Assembly (NCBI GenBank): GCA_002840535.1
Contig: PHBH01000013.1
Coordinates: 1 to 64,000, forward strand
DNA: 64,000 nucleotides
Direction of reading: 5' to 3'
Source: Deltaproteobacteria bacterium HGW-Deltaproteobacteria-15
GTDB taxonomy: Bacteria; Desulfobacterota; DSM-4660; Desulfatiglandales; HGW-15
In this document: positions 16,381 to 24,494 of the stretch, in pieces
Position numbering within the stretch: position 1 is the stretch's first letter
Layout: every line of letters begins with the position of its first letter
The notes under the pieces: model-generated
Databases searched by the model: none
What the model saw: the letters and a program-made list of their open reading frames with translations, nothing else
Told to the model about the DNA's origin: nothing
Position numbers and translations under genes: made by a program

Positions 16381-16895
16381 GGTCCGATGTTCCTCTTTGA
16401 TGTGCAGTCATCCTGCGCTAAGGCCGGCACATTGAAAAATGGATGTAGGGGAAATTGCATGAAGATGTCTTGGGTTCCGGTTGTTGTACCGTCGGCACCA
16501 CTCCGGTCCGACACCGTTTGAGCGAGTATATGAGTTTGGCATTCTCCAGTCAACCCCGACGTCGCCTGCCCTCTCCTTTCCCTCACATTGCTTGTCAATT
16601 GCACCGAGAACGGGGGGAACCAGCCGGCGGGTACCGGAGTAAAGCAACTCATGACGGCCGGCAAGGCCGCTCAGGTTGCCGAAGGAAGCAGAATACTGAA
16701 GAATACAATCCATTTGACAGAATCCTGATAATCTCATAGAAGTCTTGGAGCCGCATTCCACTGTGGTTACCCAAGAACAAAAGAACTTCGACCATTTATC
16801 TCTGGAAGGGATGGCTCATCTGAAACCCCTCAGGGGCAGGCTATTTCTTTTCGGCGAGGAGGATCGTCGGTGTGATCGAAGGGAGGACGATTTCG
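16381..16895. other. long divergent intergenic region
   Basis: 515 bases between two divergent transcription units. It contains the candidate promoter at 16714-16742 and a small CCCCTCAGGGG hairpin near 16827. Short open frames here have no natural-looking product. I see no known riboswitch fold. Confidence 0.45.
16714..16742 (+). promoter_or_regulatory. candidate sigma-70 promoter for the SLC13 carrier
   Basis: Perfect TTGACA (16714-16719), 17-base spacer, weak -10 TAGAAG (16737-16742). About 155 bases before the start codon of the SLC13 gene. Confidence 0.4.
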
Positions 16896-18374
16896 ATGGA
16901 GAACAGTAATTACACGGCCGGCCTTGGTCCAAAGGTCGACTGGAAGCGCATATTTTTTATCTTTCTTGGAGTGTTTCTGTTCATCCTGGTTTATTTTGCC
17001 CCGACATTTCCGGATGCCATTGACCCGCTTGGGAAACACTTTTCCCTTTCAAGAGAAGGAAAGGGAGCGATCGCAGTGTTCCTGCTGGCAGGGGTCTGGT
17101 GGGTCTTCGAGGTAGTACCCATAGGGGTGACAAGTCTCGCCATAGGCGTGCTTCAAGCCATGTTCCTCATAAGGAAGCCCGATGCCGCCTTCAAAGACTT
17201 TGCCGATCCCGCGGTGCTGTTCATCCTTGCCTCCATAGTGATCGGGCTCGTTTTCACGAAGACCGGCCTTACGCGCCGGTTGGCTTATCGGATGCTTCTC
17301 GTTGTGGGCGAGAGGACCAGCATGATCTATCTTGGCTGTTTCGTGCTGACCGTGCTCTTGACCCATGTGATGGCCCACACGGCGGTTGCCGCCACCGTAT
17401 ACCCGCTCCTTCTTGCCATTTACTCGCTATACGGAGAGGGAGACAAACCCACGCGGTTCGGAAAAGGGCTCTTCATAGGAATGGCCTATGTGGCCGGAGC
17501 GGGAAGCATCATCACTCTTCTCGGAGCGGCAAGGGCGGCGGTTGCAATCGGCTTTTTCAACGACATGACCGGAAGGGCTATCGGTTTTTTTGAGCTGACG
17601 TACTACATGTTCCCGATCGGCTGGGTCATGACACTGCTCCTCTGGGTCTTCTTCATGGTATTTTTCAAGCCGGAGAAGAAGGTGATCCCGGGTCTCCGCG
17701 ACCGGGCCAGGCGCCTCCACAAGGAAATGGGGCCTTTCACCACAAAGGAAATCCTGACACTGCTCATTGTATTTGGAAGCATCACCGCCATGTCCCTGCG
17801 CTCCTTTGTTCCCTTTCTCGGCGCCATTGACAAGACCGCTATTATCCTGACTTCCACGATTCTGCTTTTCGTCACAAGAATTCTGGAGATCAAGGATCTT
17901 GAAGATATCCCCTGGAACATCTTCCTCCTTTTCGGGGGCGCCATGAGCATCGGGTTCTGCCTCTGGGATACCGGAGCGGCCAAGTGGCTTGCCGTGAACT
18001 GGCTGGCAATGTTCAAGGAGGCAAACTGGTTTGTCTTTGTCATGAGCATTGCCTTCTTTGTCATGGTCATGACCAACTTCATCATGAATGTTGCCGCCAT
18101 AGCCATTTCCCTTCCAGTGGCCCTTGTGGTGGCCCCTTATCTTGGAGTGGCGCCCGAAATCATCCTTTTTGCTTCGCTGGTGACGGCAGGCATGCCCTTC
18201 CTGCTGCTGGTCGGCGCCGCGCCCAATGCAATCGCCTACGATTCAAGGCAATTCACACCGGGCGAGTTCTTCCTCTATGGCATCATCGCGAGCGTCCTGC
18301 TGATGGTCATCGTCGGGTTGGCAGCGTTGTTTGTCTGGCCGATGATGGGCATGCCCGTGACGATTTCCGGCTAG
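16896..18374 (+). CDS. SLC13/DASS family anion:cation symporter
   Basis: About 492 residues, very hydrophobic with roughly 11-13 helices. The family pattern is visible: WWVFEVVPIGVTSLAIGV near the N-terminus, a mid-region GAARAAVAIGFFN, and MTNFIMNVAAIAISLPVAL plus GAAPNAIAYDS toward the C-terminus, corresponding to the paired SNT-like substrate/sodium sites of this family (here partly replaced, with GAAPNAIAYDS as the second). Substrates of relatives are di- and tricarboxylates or sulfate. Start ATG 16896 is preferred over 16872 because GGGAGGA lies 9 bases before it. The two-component genes downstream may regulate or sense the same substrate. Confidence 0.87.
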   Translation: MENSNYTAGLGPKVDWKRIFFIFLGVFLFILVYFAPTFPDAIDPLGKHFSLSREGKGAIAVFLLAGVWWVFEVVPIGVTSLAIGVLQAMFLIRKPDAAFKDFADPAVLFILASIVIGLVFTKTGLTRRLAYRMLLVVGERTSMIYLGCFVLTVLLTHVMAHTAVAATVYPLLLAIYSLYGEGDKPTRFGKGLFIGMAYVAGAGSIITLLGAARAAVAIGFFNDMTGRAIGFFELTYYMFPIGWVMTLLLWVFFMVFFKPEKKVIPGLRDRARRLHKEMGPFTTKEILTLLIVFGSITAMSLRSFVPFLGAIDKTAIILTSTILLFVTRILEIKDLEDIPWNIFLLFGGAMSIGFCLWDTGAAKWLAVNWLAMFKEANWFVFVMSIAFFVMVMTNFIMNVAAIAISLPVALVVAPYLGVAPEIILFASLVTAGMPFLLLVGAAPNAIAYDSRQFTPGEFFLYGIIASVLLMVIVGLAALFVWPMMGMPVTISG

Positions 18375-18375
18375 C

Positions 18376-18412
18376 GTCCTGAGTCATTTGTAAGTGGTTA
18401 ATAACTCAGGAC
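18376..18412 (+). terminator. hairpin after the SLC13 gene
   Basis: GTCCTGAGT (18376-18384) pairs perfectly with ACTCAGGAC (18404-18412), starting 2 bases after the stop codon. There is no T-tract, so it may be a palindromic repeat rather than an intrinsic terminator. Confidence 0.4.
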
Positions 18413-18437
18413 ACCAGCCGTTCGGTTACAGCCGATA

Positions 18438-18466
18438 TTGACCTTCGGCGAAGCGGATGCTAGATT
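18438..18466 (+). promoter_or_regulatory. candidate sigma-70 promoter for the two-component operon
   Basis: TTGACC (18438-18443), 17-base spacer, TAGATT (18461-18466), 36 bases before the histidine kinase start. Confidence 0.45.
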
Positions 18467-18502
18467 GCATATTAAGCGGATGTACCGGAGACCATTCGTG
18501 AT

Positions 18503-20269
18503 TTGGATCAGCCAGTGAAGAAAGAACCCGGAAATTCCTACTATCGCGCCCTCACCAGAAACATGATCCTGGTGGTGCTCGTCGTTTCATTTACCCCACT
18601 CCTTCTCGTCAGCGGCATCATTCTTTATGAGTTTCAGATATCCTACAGGGGAAAGGTCTACGCGCATCTCGCCGAAGTGGTGGAAAAACACAGGCAGCGC
18701 ATCGACAGCTTCCTGACCGAGAGGCTTGGAAACATCAGGTTCATCAGCAATACATTCAGCTTCGAGGAACTGAGCAAGGAGTCCTTTCTCCAGGACACTC
18801 TTGTGGCCCTGCAGCAGGGATATGATCCCGTTTTTGTGGACGTAGGCGTGGTGAACGAGCGCGGGGTTCAGGTCGCCTATGCCGGTCCATTCAAGCTCGG
18901 CAATGCAATGTACGCAGAGGCGGACTGGTTCAAGAAGGCGATCGAGAGCGAGTACTTTGTCAGCGACGTTTTCCTGGGGTTGAGGGGTCTACCCCACTTC
19001 ATCATCACTGTTCGGAACAATCATGAAGGCCGCCCGTGGATCCTTCGGGCGACCGTCGACTTCGTGGCATTCAACACCCTCGTGGAGAGGATCCGTATCG
19101 GGCAAACCGGCTTTGCCTTCATCCTCAATCGAAGCGGTGAATTCCAGACAACGCCCCTCATGGACATCGTCTCACGAAGAGGACCTTACAGGGATTTTCT
19201 GGGGATCAGTGAGGATAAGGGAGAGGGGGTGCATATTGTCCGGAAGGGCGATGAGTCCGGTTCGGACAGCATCTATGTGGCCGGCTTCCTGAAGCAGGGT
19301 GATTGGCTTCTTGTGTATCAGCAGCTCGCGTCGGATGCCTTTTCCGATCTTTGGCGGGCCCGGTCCATAGCGCTGATCATTTTCCTGCTGGGCGGCATCG
19401 GTATTGTGGCAATGGCGTTCTTTCTCTCCCGAAGAATGGTCAATCGGCTCGCCTTGTCGGAGCGGGAAAAGGAAGTGGCGGATGAACAGGTGATCGAGAC
19501 CGGGAAGCTGGCAGCGATCGGTGAGCTCGCAGCGGGAATTGCGCACGAGATCAACAACCCTGTAGCCATCATGGTGGAAGAGGCGGGCTGGATCGGCGAT
19601 CTGCTGGAAGAAGACGACTTGAAATCCTCTCCCAACCGCGAAGAATTCCGACGGGCCCTCAAACAGATCCATACGCAAGGGCACAGGTGCAAGGAGATCA
19701 CACACAAGCTGCTCAGTTTTGCCCGGAAGACCGACAGCAAGGTGAGGGAGATCCAGGTCAACGATACCATCAGGGAGGTCGCCGCCCTTTCCGAGCAGAG
19801 GGCCAAGTTCAGCAACGTGGCGATTGAGACCGACCTTCAGGAGGACCTGTCTCTGATGAGGGCTTCTGAGACGGAAATGCAGCAGGTTTTCTTGAACCTG
19901 ATCAACAATGCCATCGATGCCATGGACAAAAAGGGAGGCAGAATCAAGATCACCACCCGAATGCAGGAATCAGGGGCTCATGGGCCGGCCATTCTCATCG
20001 ATGTGGTCGATAGCGGACTGGGTATCCCGAAAGCCAACATGGGGAGGGTATTCGATCCCTTTTTCACAACCAAACCGGTCGGCAAAGGCACCGGCCTCGG
20101 GCTGTCCATATGCTTCGGCATCATCAACAAAATGGGCGGAGAGATATCGGTGGAGAGTACGGTGGGTGTGGGAACGGCTTTTCACATACGCGTGCCGACC
20201 CCCCATCAGAGCGCCGGGGAAGGGACGCCTTCAGATACGGTTTCGCAACAAAAAGGAGCATCCTTATGA
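18503..20269 (+). CDS. membrane sensor histidine kinase (dCache/PAS-type sensor)
   Basis: 588 residues. TM1 (about 20-42) and TM2 (about 290-313) flank an extracytoplasmic sensor of about 245 residues of the dCache/PAS-like type (VGVVNERGVQVAYAGPF). The HisKA box is ELAAGIAHEINNP with phospho-acceptor His348. The HATPase domain has the N-box FLNLINNAIDAM, DSGLGIP, DPFFTTKP and GKGTGLGLSI. Translation is taken from TTG 18503 (GTG 18515 is possible). The stop overlaps the start of the next receiver gene (ATGA at 20266), so they are translationally coupled. The likely ligand is a small carboxylate, given the SLC13 carrier upstream (inference). Confidence 0.92.
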   Translation: MDQPVKKEPGNSYYRALTRNMILVVLVVSFTPLLLVSGIILYEFQISYRGKVYAHLAEVVEKHRQRIDSFLTERLGNIRFISNTFSFEELSKESFLQDTLVALQQGYDPVFVDVGVVNERGVQVAYAGPFKLGNAMYAEADWFKKAIESEYFVSDVFLGLRGLPHFIITVRNNHEGRPWILRATVDFVAFNTLVERIRIGQTGFAFILNRSGEFQTTPLMDIVSRRGPYRDFLGISEDKGEGVHIVRKGDESGSDSIYVAGFLKQGDWLLVYQQLASDAFSDLWRARSIALIIFLLGGIGIVAMAFFLSRRMVNRLALSEREKEVADEQVIETGKLAAIGELAAGIAHEINNPVAIMVEEAGWIGDLLEEDDLKSSPNREEFRRALKQIHTQGHRCKEITHKLLSFARKTDSKVREIQVNDTIREVAALSEQRAKFSNVAIETDLQEDLSLMRASETEMQQVFLNLINNAIDAMDKKGGRIKITTRMQESGAHGPAILIDVVDSGLGIPKANMGRVFDPFFTTKPVGKGTGLGLSICFGIINKMGGEISVESTVGVGTAFHIRVPTPHQSAGEGTPSDTVSQQKGASL

Positions 20270-20697
20270 CAATTGCCAATGTTCTTCTCGTGGATGATGA
20301 AGTCCCCTTTGTGGAGGCCATGACCAGGCGTCTGGTAAAGAGGGACCTGGAGGTGGTTGCTGCCTACAGCGGTGCCGGTGCATTGACCGAGCTTGAAAAG
20401 AAGCCTTCGATCGAGGTGGTCATCCTCGACGTGAAAATGCCTGAAATGGACGGCATTGATACCCTCAGGGAGATCAAGAGAAAACACCCGCTTGTCGAAG
20501 TCATTATGCTTACCGGCCATGCCACCATCGAGTCTGCGATCGAGGGTATGAAGCTTGGAGCGTTCGATTACCTGATGAAGCCCTCTGACATGGATCTTCT
20601 TCTGGTAAAGGTTCAGCAGGCCGCTTCAAGAAAGAGGGCACAGGAGGAAAAGATCATAGAGGCGCGGATGAAGGAGATCACATCACGCAGGATATAG
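20266..20697 (+). CDS. stand-alone response regulator receiver
   Basis: 143 residues starting MTIANVLLVDDE. One CheY-like receiver: acidic pair D10-D11, phospho-acceptor D55 (VILDVKMPEMDG), T/S switch in MLTGHAT, and Lys in YLMKPSD. The roughly 25-residue helical tail (KRAQEEKIIEARMKEITSRR) carries no DNA-binding domain. AAAAGGAGC lies 7 bases before the ATG. It probably passes phosphate to other proteins or acts by protein contact. Confidence 0.92.
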   Translation: MTIANVLLVDDEVPFVEAMTRRLVKRDLEVVAAYSGAGALTELEKKPSIEVVILDVKMPEMDGIDTLREIKRKHPLVEVIMLTGHATIESAIEGMKLGAFDYLMKPSDMDLLLVKVQQAASRKRAQEEKIIEARMKEITSRRI

Positions 20698-20707
20698 GGA
20701 GAAGAAC

Positions 20708-21094
20708 GTGTCCCCCATCAAACTACTCCTTGTCGATGATGAGACCGGGTTCGTGGATGTCCTGTCCAAGCGGCTGGCGAAGAGAAAGATCAAGGTAACC
20801 AATGCCTACAACGGGACAGATGCCATTCAGGCCCTTCGCAAGGAACAATTCGACATAGCTGTGCTTGACCTGAAAATGGATGACATGGACGGTCTGGAGG
20901 TTCTCAAGATCTTCAAGAAGATGGATCCTGAAATGCCCGTGCTCATGCTGACCGGCCACGGGTCTGAGCAGGCGGCGAGGGAAGGCATAGAATCCGGCGC
21001 TTTTGATTATCTCACCAAGCCCTACGAGCTCGAAGATCTCATTGAGAAGATCCGGGAAGCCACCGAGCGTCCGAAGAGGGACGCCACACCATGA
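20708..21094 (+). CDS. second stand-alone response regulator receiver
   Basis: 128 residues beginning at GTG 20708 with GGGAGAAG upstream. Receiver only: D10-D11, phospho-acceptor D54 (AVLDLKMDDMDG), MLTGHGS, YLTKPYE. It is a paralogue of the preceding gene, 10 bases downstream. One kinase followed by two output-less receivers suggests a phosphorelay or a phosphate sink. Confidence 0.92.
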   Translation: MSPIKLLLVDDETGFVDVLSKRLAKRKIKVTNAYNGTDAIQALRKEQFDIAVLDLKMDDMDGLEVLKIFKKMDPEMPVLMLTGHGSEQAAREGIESGAFDYLTKPYELEDLIEKIREATERPKRDATP

Positions 21095-21184
21095 TCGTAA
21101 GCAGGGTTGGCGATCCCCAGCGGCCAACCTCATCAACCGTCAGGTTCAAAGAGCTGAAGTGTTACCCGAACTGAAGAAACATAA

Positions 21185-22129
21185 GTGACCGAATATCTGT
21201 CGCCAACATTCGATTGGGGCGTCAGCCTCATCCTCCGGCTGCAAACCCTCAGCCCCGAGTTGGACCTTCCTTTCAAGCTCCTCTCTCTCCTCGGCAACGA
21301 GGGGTTCTACCTCTTCCTTTTGCCCCTGATCTACTGGTGCCTGGACCGGAGGACCGGCGCCCGGCTGGCCGTTCTTTTTCTTGTTTCGGCCTATCTCAAT
21401 TCGGCGGCCAAGGTTCTTTTCGCTCAACCCCGGCCTTTTGAATACGACCCAAGGGTGAGAGCGCTTGTAAGCGCGGCAGGGGGAGGGCTCCCCAGCGGCC
21501 ACACCCAGCACAGCGTGGTGGTTTGGGGTCTTTTGGCTATGCGTTCAGGGACGATATGGTCCTGGTCCATTGCCGTCTTCCTCATGCTCGCCATTCCCCT
21601 TTCAAGATTATACCTGGGCGTACACTTCCCGGGGGATCTGCTGGGAGGGTATCTTCTCGGTGCGCTCCTTTTAATTGCGTTTCATAAAGCCGGGCCCCGA
21701 ATAGAGTTCATGACCGCCCATACGCGGCTGACTCTTGCTCTTGTCTTGCCTGCCGGGATGATCTTTCTTTCCCCTTCCGGAGACCCCGCTTGCATCTCTT
21801 CAGGGGCAGCGCTGATGGGAATGAGCGTGGGAATGATCCTCGAGCGCAGGTGGGTCGGGTTCCACAGCGGGGGATCGTGGTGGAAGAGACTGCTACGCCT
21901 TTTGCTCGGGATGGCGGTATCCGTGGCCATATGGGCGGGACTGAAAACCGCCTTTGCCTCGCTGGAACCCGAAACGTTCTATCGTGTTCTCCGCTACGGA
22001 CTGCTGGGGTTCTGGGCTGCCCTGGGTGCGCCCTGGATCTTTTCGAAGCTGAAGCTGGTAGAGTGTGTCGCAGGAAAGTCCGTTGAGGAAACAAAACCCG
22101 ATGATCTCTCCCCCCCTTTCCCGTCGTGA
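21185..22129 (+). CDS. PAP2-family membrane phosphatase
   Basis: 314 residues, several helices. The acid phosphatase signature is complete: KVLFAQPRP (KxxxxxxRP), PSGHTQH, and SRLYLGVHFPGD (SRxxxxxHxxxD). Such enzymes dephosphorylate undecaprenyl pyrophosphate or phosphatidic-acid-type lipids at the membrane. Translation from GTG 21185. The C-terminal codons around 22035-22065 are partly duplicated just downstream at about 22168-22198 (TTTTCGAAGCTGA shared), beside a 30-base inverted repeat, suggesting repeat-driven rearrangement at the 3' end. Confidence 0.87.
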   Translation: MTEYLSPTFDWGVSLILRLQTLSPELDLPFKLLSLLGNEGFYLFLLPLIYWCLDRRTGARLAVLFLVSAYLNSAAKVLFAQPRPFEYDPRVRALVSAAGGGLPSGHTQHSVVVWGLLAMRSGTIWSWSIAVFLMLAIPLSRLYLGVHFPGDLLGGYLLGALLLIAFHKAGPRIEFMTAHTRLTLALVLPAGMIFLSPSGDPACISSGAALMGMSVGMILERRWVGFHSGGSWWKRLLRLLLGMAVSVAIWAGLKTAFASLEPETFYRVLRYGLLGFWAALGAPWIFSKLKLVECVAGKSVEETKPDDLSPPFPS

Positions 22130-22130
22130 T

Positions 22131-22279
22131 GGGTTTCGCTTTGCTCAACCCATCCTACAGGACCGGGGTGTTTTCGAAGCTGAGACTGGTGAAGTGTGGG
22201 CTTACCCATGAGCTTCCGGGCCTCGACACTCGCTGCCTCTCTGAACGCACTGTAGGATGGGTTGAGCAAAGCGAAACCC
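22131..22279. repeat. perfect 30-base inverted repeat, GGGTTTCGCTTTGCTCAACC family
   Basis: The 30-base arm at 22131-22160 is repeated in perfect inverse complement at 22250-22279, with an 89-base spacer. Key words are GGGTTTCGCTTTGCTCAACC at the left and GGTTGAGCAAAGCGAAACCC at the right. Each arm is itself a small palindrome (ACCC/GGGT). A diverged copy is at 59951-59980. Confidence 0.85.
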
Positions 22280-22305
22280 CTCACCACAGGGAGATCTGAA
22301 CACTG

Positions 22306-23334
22306 CTAGTTGCCCTTTCCGAAGCCACATTGGGGAAAAGTGCAGGGTTTGCAGTCACGGCAAAGTCCACCATGGCCGAGGAAAGCGAGATCCTTCTTGC
22401 CTATCCTTTCTCCTGCCAGCACCCGCGGAAGCACCAGGTCCAATACCGTGGTCCGGTGATACAGGCCGCATGCCGGGACTCCCAGAAGCGGGACATCTCC
22501 CAGATATGCCACCAGGAACATGGCGCCTGGAAGAACCGCCGCCCCGTAGTGGAATTCTCCGGCCCCTGCCAGGCGGATACCATGGCGGGTCACATCGTCG
22601 GGATCCACGCTCATGCCTCCGCTGAGCAGAAGCAGACTGCACCCCTTTTCGAGTTGACCCCGAATGACCCTGGAGATTTCTTCGGCATTGTCCGGGGCGA
22701 AATCCACGCAATGCACACTGGAGCCAAGGGTTTCCACTTTTTTGGAGAGTATGGGCACGAAACGATCCTCGATGAGACCGTGATATACCTCATTGCCTGT
22801 GATCACCAGCCCGACTTTGACGGAGAGAAGAGGCTGGATGGAAAGGAGGGGACCATTCTGCCCGGCAATGGCAGCAGCCCTTTCGATCACGGTTTTCTTG
22901 ACGACCAGCGGAATTGCCCGTGTGCCTGCAACCAGTTCCCCTTCCTTGACCAGGGTGTTGTTGTGGAGCGTGGCGCACATGACGTCTTCCACCATGTTGA
23001 AGGCCGCAAGGGCGGCGGTGTCCACTCGTACCAGCCCGTCCCTGCCGGCGAAAAGGTTGATTTTCCCTTCCCGCGGCTCGTCTTTCCAGAGAACGCCGTC
23101 TCCCGCTATGGCCCCGGCAAGAATGGCTGCAGCCTGGTTTTCGTGAAATTCGTCCTCTGCCATTTCCAGGATGTAGAGATGATTCTTTCCCAACCGCTGC
23201 AGGTGACAGAGATCCTCGTCGCAAACGACATGGCCTTTGCGAAAAGCGGGCCCTTTGAACTGACCCGGTCTGACCTCCGTGATGTCATGTGCGAGTTTAG
23301 TGCCCACGGCATCCTGCAATTTGATCTTCTTCAT
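22306..23334 (-). CDS. molybdopterin-binding (MoeA/Mog-like) protein
   Basis: 342 residues. The C-terminal half carries the MoCF/Mog fold: VGLVITGNEVYHG, LLLLSGGMSVDPDDVTR and GVPACGLYHRTTV, the usual molybdopterin-binding loops. The first 100 residues are a separate N-terminal domain as in archaeal-type MoeA relatives. An extra Cys-rich tail, CRDCKPCTFPQCGFG, could bind a metal or cluster. It probably takes part in Mo/W insertion or sensing of the pterin. It is cotranscribed with the FmdE-like gene 28 bases upstream. Several Mo/W enzymes nearby (7378, 10946, 29667) need such a factor. Confidence 0.85.
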   Translation of the reverse strand: MKKIKLQDAVGTKLAHDITEVRPGQFKGPAFRKGHVVCDEDLCHLQRLGKNHLYILEMAEDEFHENQAAAILAGAIAGDGVLWKDEPREGKINLFAGRDGLVRVDTAALAAFNMVEDVMCATLHNNTLVKEGELVAGTRAIPLVVKKTVIERAAAIAGQNGPLLSIQPLLSVKVGLVITGNEVYHGLIEDRFVPILSKKVETLGSSVHCVDFAPDNAEEISRVIRGQLEKGCSLLLLSGGMSVDPDDVTRHGIRLAGAGEFHYGAAVLPGAMFLVAYLGDVPLLGVPACGLYHRTTVLDLVLPRVLAGERIGKKDLAFLGHGGLCRDCKPCTFPQCGFGKGN

Positions 23335-23362
23335 GCTTACGATCCCCTCGCGTTTCCAGAAA

Positions 23363-24124
23363 CTAGAGATTGACAGCCCTCTCGTGGACCGTCGCGGCTT
23401 CGGCCGCCTTTCCGGCCGCTTTTTTATGGCGGACCGGAACTTGTGGAAGCTCCCGACTCATGCGGACCTTCTGAACAGAGGAGGTCTTGCGAGACTCGCC
23501 CGGTTCAGGCGCCCAGTTCATGTTCTCCCACGTGATCTCCCGGGCATTGCGAAAATAGGCTCCAAGTGCGCAGGGTTTACAGAGGATAACCCCATCCACC
23601 TCCACCTCTCGATGGTCCCGGATGACCTGGCCGCAGCGCTCGCAGGCCACCTTTCTGGAGGTCGGTCCGGGCATTTCATATTTGTCCAATGGGACATCCA
23701 CCTCCTGGACCCGAAAAAGAACGCTATCCGGCATCGCCTGATAGGCTTCCAGTTGCTGAATGTTCTTTTCCAGGATGTTGGGCGCGTAAACCGCTACGAG
23801 GTCCCGGGACTCCTCGGTGGAGAGAATGCGAAAGGCCTTTCGGGTTTGGAGATTTACGAATGTGGCAGCCATGATCCCGTAATCCACAAACTTGAGGGAC
23901 CGCCGTCCCAGTTTGACCCCCGTGACATGGGCGACCGCATCGCCGGTGCATCGATCCATCTCGACGAATACGATCAGTTTCTTGATCTGCTCGTGGCTCG
24001 TGGGATCATTGAGCCCGATGAGCCGGCAGCCCAGCATGGCCATGCGCACGCCGACGACCTGGCCGGGGCAGAGATGGCCGTGCTCTCGGGCGGAAGAGAC
24101 CAGAAGCTCGTGGAAGGGTTTCAT
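23363..24124 (-). CDS. FmdE-family protein with C-terminal zinc-ribbon
   Basis: 253 residues. The N-terminal FmdE domain shows HGHLCPGQVVGVRMA, the conserved H/C metal region, with EMDRCTGDAV following. A C-terminal zinc-ribbon is C-x2-C...C-x2-C (CERCGQVI...LCKPCALG). FmdE proteins are found with formylmethanofuran dehydrogenase and with Mo/W enzymes generally, and are thought to help deliver metal or cofactor. Here it heads a two-gene unit with the MoeA/Mog-like gene. GGAGGAAAT lies before the ATG. Confidence 0.9.
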   Translation of the reverse strand: MKPFHELLVSSAREHGHLCPGQVVGVRMAMLGCRLIGLNDPTSHEQIKKLIVFVEMDRCTGDAVAHVTGVKLGRRSLKFVDYGIMAATFVNLQTRKAFRILSTEESRDLVAVYAPNILEKNIQQLEAYQAMPDSVLFRVQEVDVPLDKYEMPGPTSRKVACERCGQVIRDHREVEVDGVILCKPCALGAYFRNAREITWENMNWAPEPGESRKTSSVQKVRMSRELPQVPVRHKKAAGKAAEAATVHERAVNL

Positions 24125-24154
24125 AGGGATTTCCTCCGGGGTGTTCCTGCGGCC

Positions 24155-24190
24155 TTATGTTATCTTTAACTTATGTTACTCTTAACATAA
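24155..24190 (-). promoter_or_regulatory. palindromic operator candidate upstream of fmdE-like operon
   Basis: TTATGTTA (24171-24178) and TAACATAA (24183-24190) form a perfect 8-base inverted repeat with a 4-base spacer. A further TTATGTTA at 24155-24162 adds a direct repeat at 16-base spacing. They lie 31-66 bases before the FmdE start. The TAAC/GTTA half-sites are generally like those of ModE/TunR-type molybdate or tungstate regulators, but this is not an exact consensus match. Confidence 0.45.
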
Positions 24191-24269
24191 CAAAAGGCGC
24201 AAAAAAAGAAAAATCTGGGGGTGCGCGGCAAGGAAATTCCCTGCTGCCTGTAAACTCGGGGTTTTCTCC

Positions 24270-24346
24270 GTCATTCCGGCGCAGGCCGGAATCCAGGGTC
24301 CCTGAGTCTGCAAAAGAAACTGGATCCCGGTCTCCACCGGGATGAC
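24270..24346. repeat. paired palindromic repeat (GTCATTCCGGC...GGGATGACG type)
   Basis: Facing units GTCATTCCGGCGCAGGCCGG then AATCCAG (24270-24296) and CTGGATCCCGGTCTCCACCG then GGATGACGG (24320-24347). Same family as 9769-9845 and the single unit at 7329. Confidence 0.75.
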
Positions 24347-24494
24347 GGCAAGGGAAAAGCCCCGGGCCGGAGGAAGATATGGAAACAGCCAGGCCCCCGC
24401 CTCGTCCCCCGGCTGGCGGGACAAGGCAAGGGACCAGGCAGCCACTCAGCTCGCAGCGTCGCCGCGAGACCCTCGGTCTCGGTGTTGCTCGATC

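Larger units (their letters stand above)
24125..24494. other. intergenic with operator and repeat
   Basis: 370 bases holding the operator candidate (24155-24190), the paired repeat (24270-24346) and about 145 bases after it with no feature I can support. Confidence 0.5.

Noticed and set aside
16408..16761. Short open frames in the gap before the SLC13 gene
   Set aside because: Low-complexity basic or Cys/Pro-rich peptides on both strands, no ribosome binding sites.
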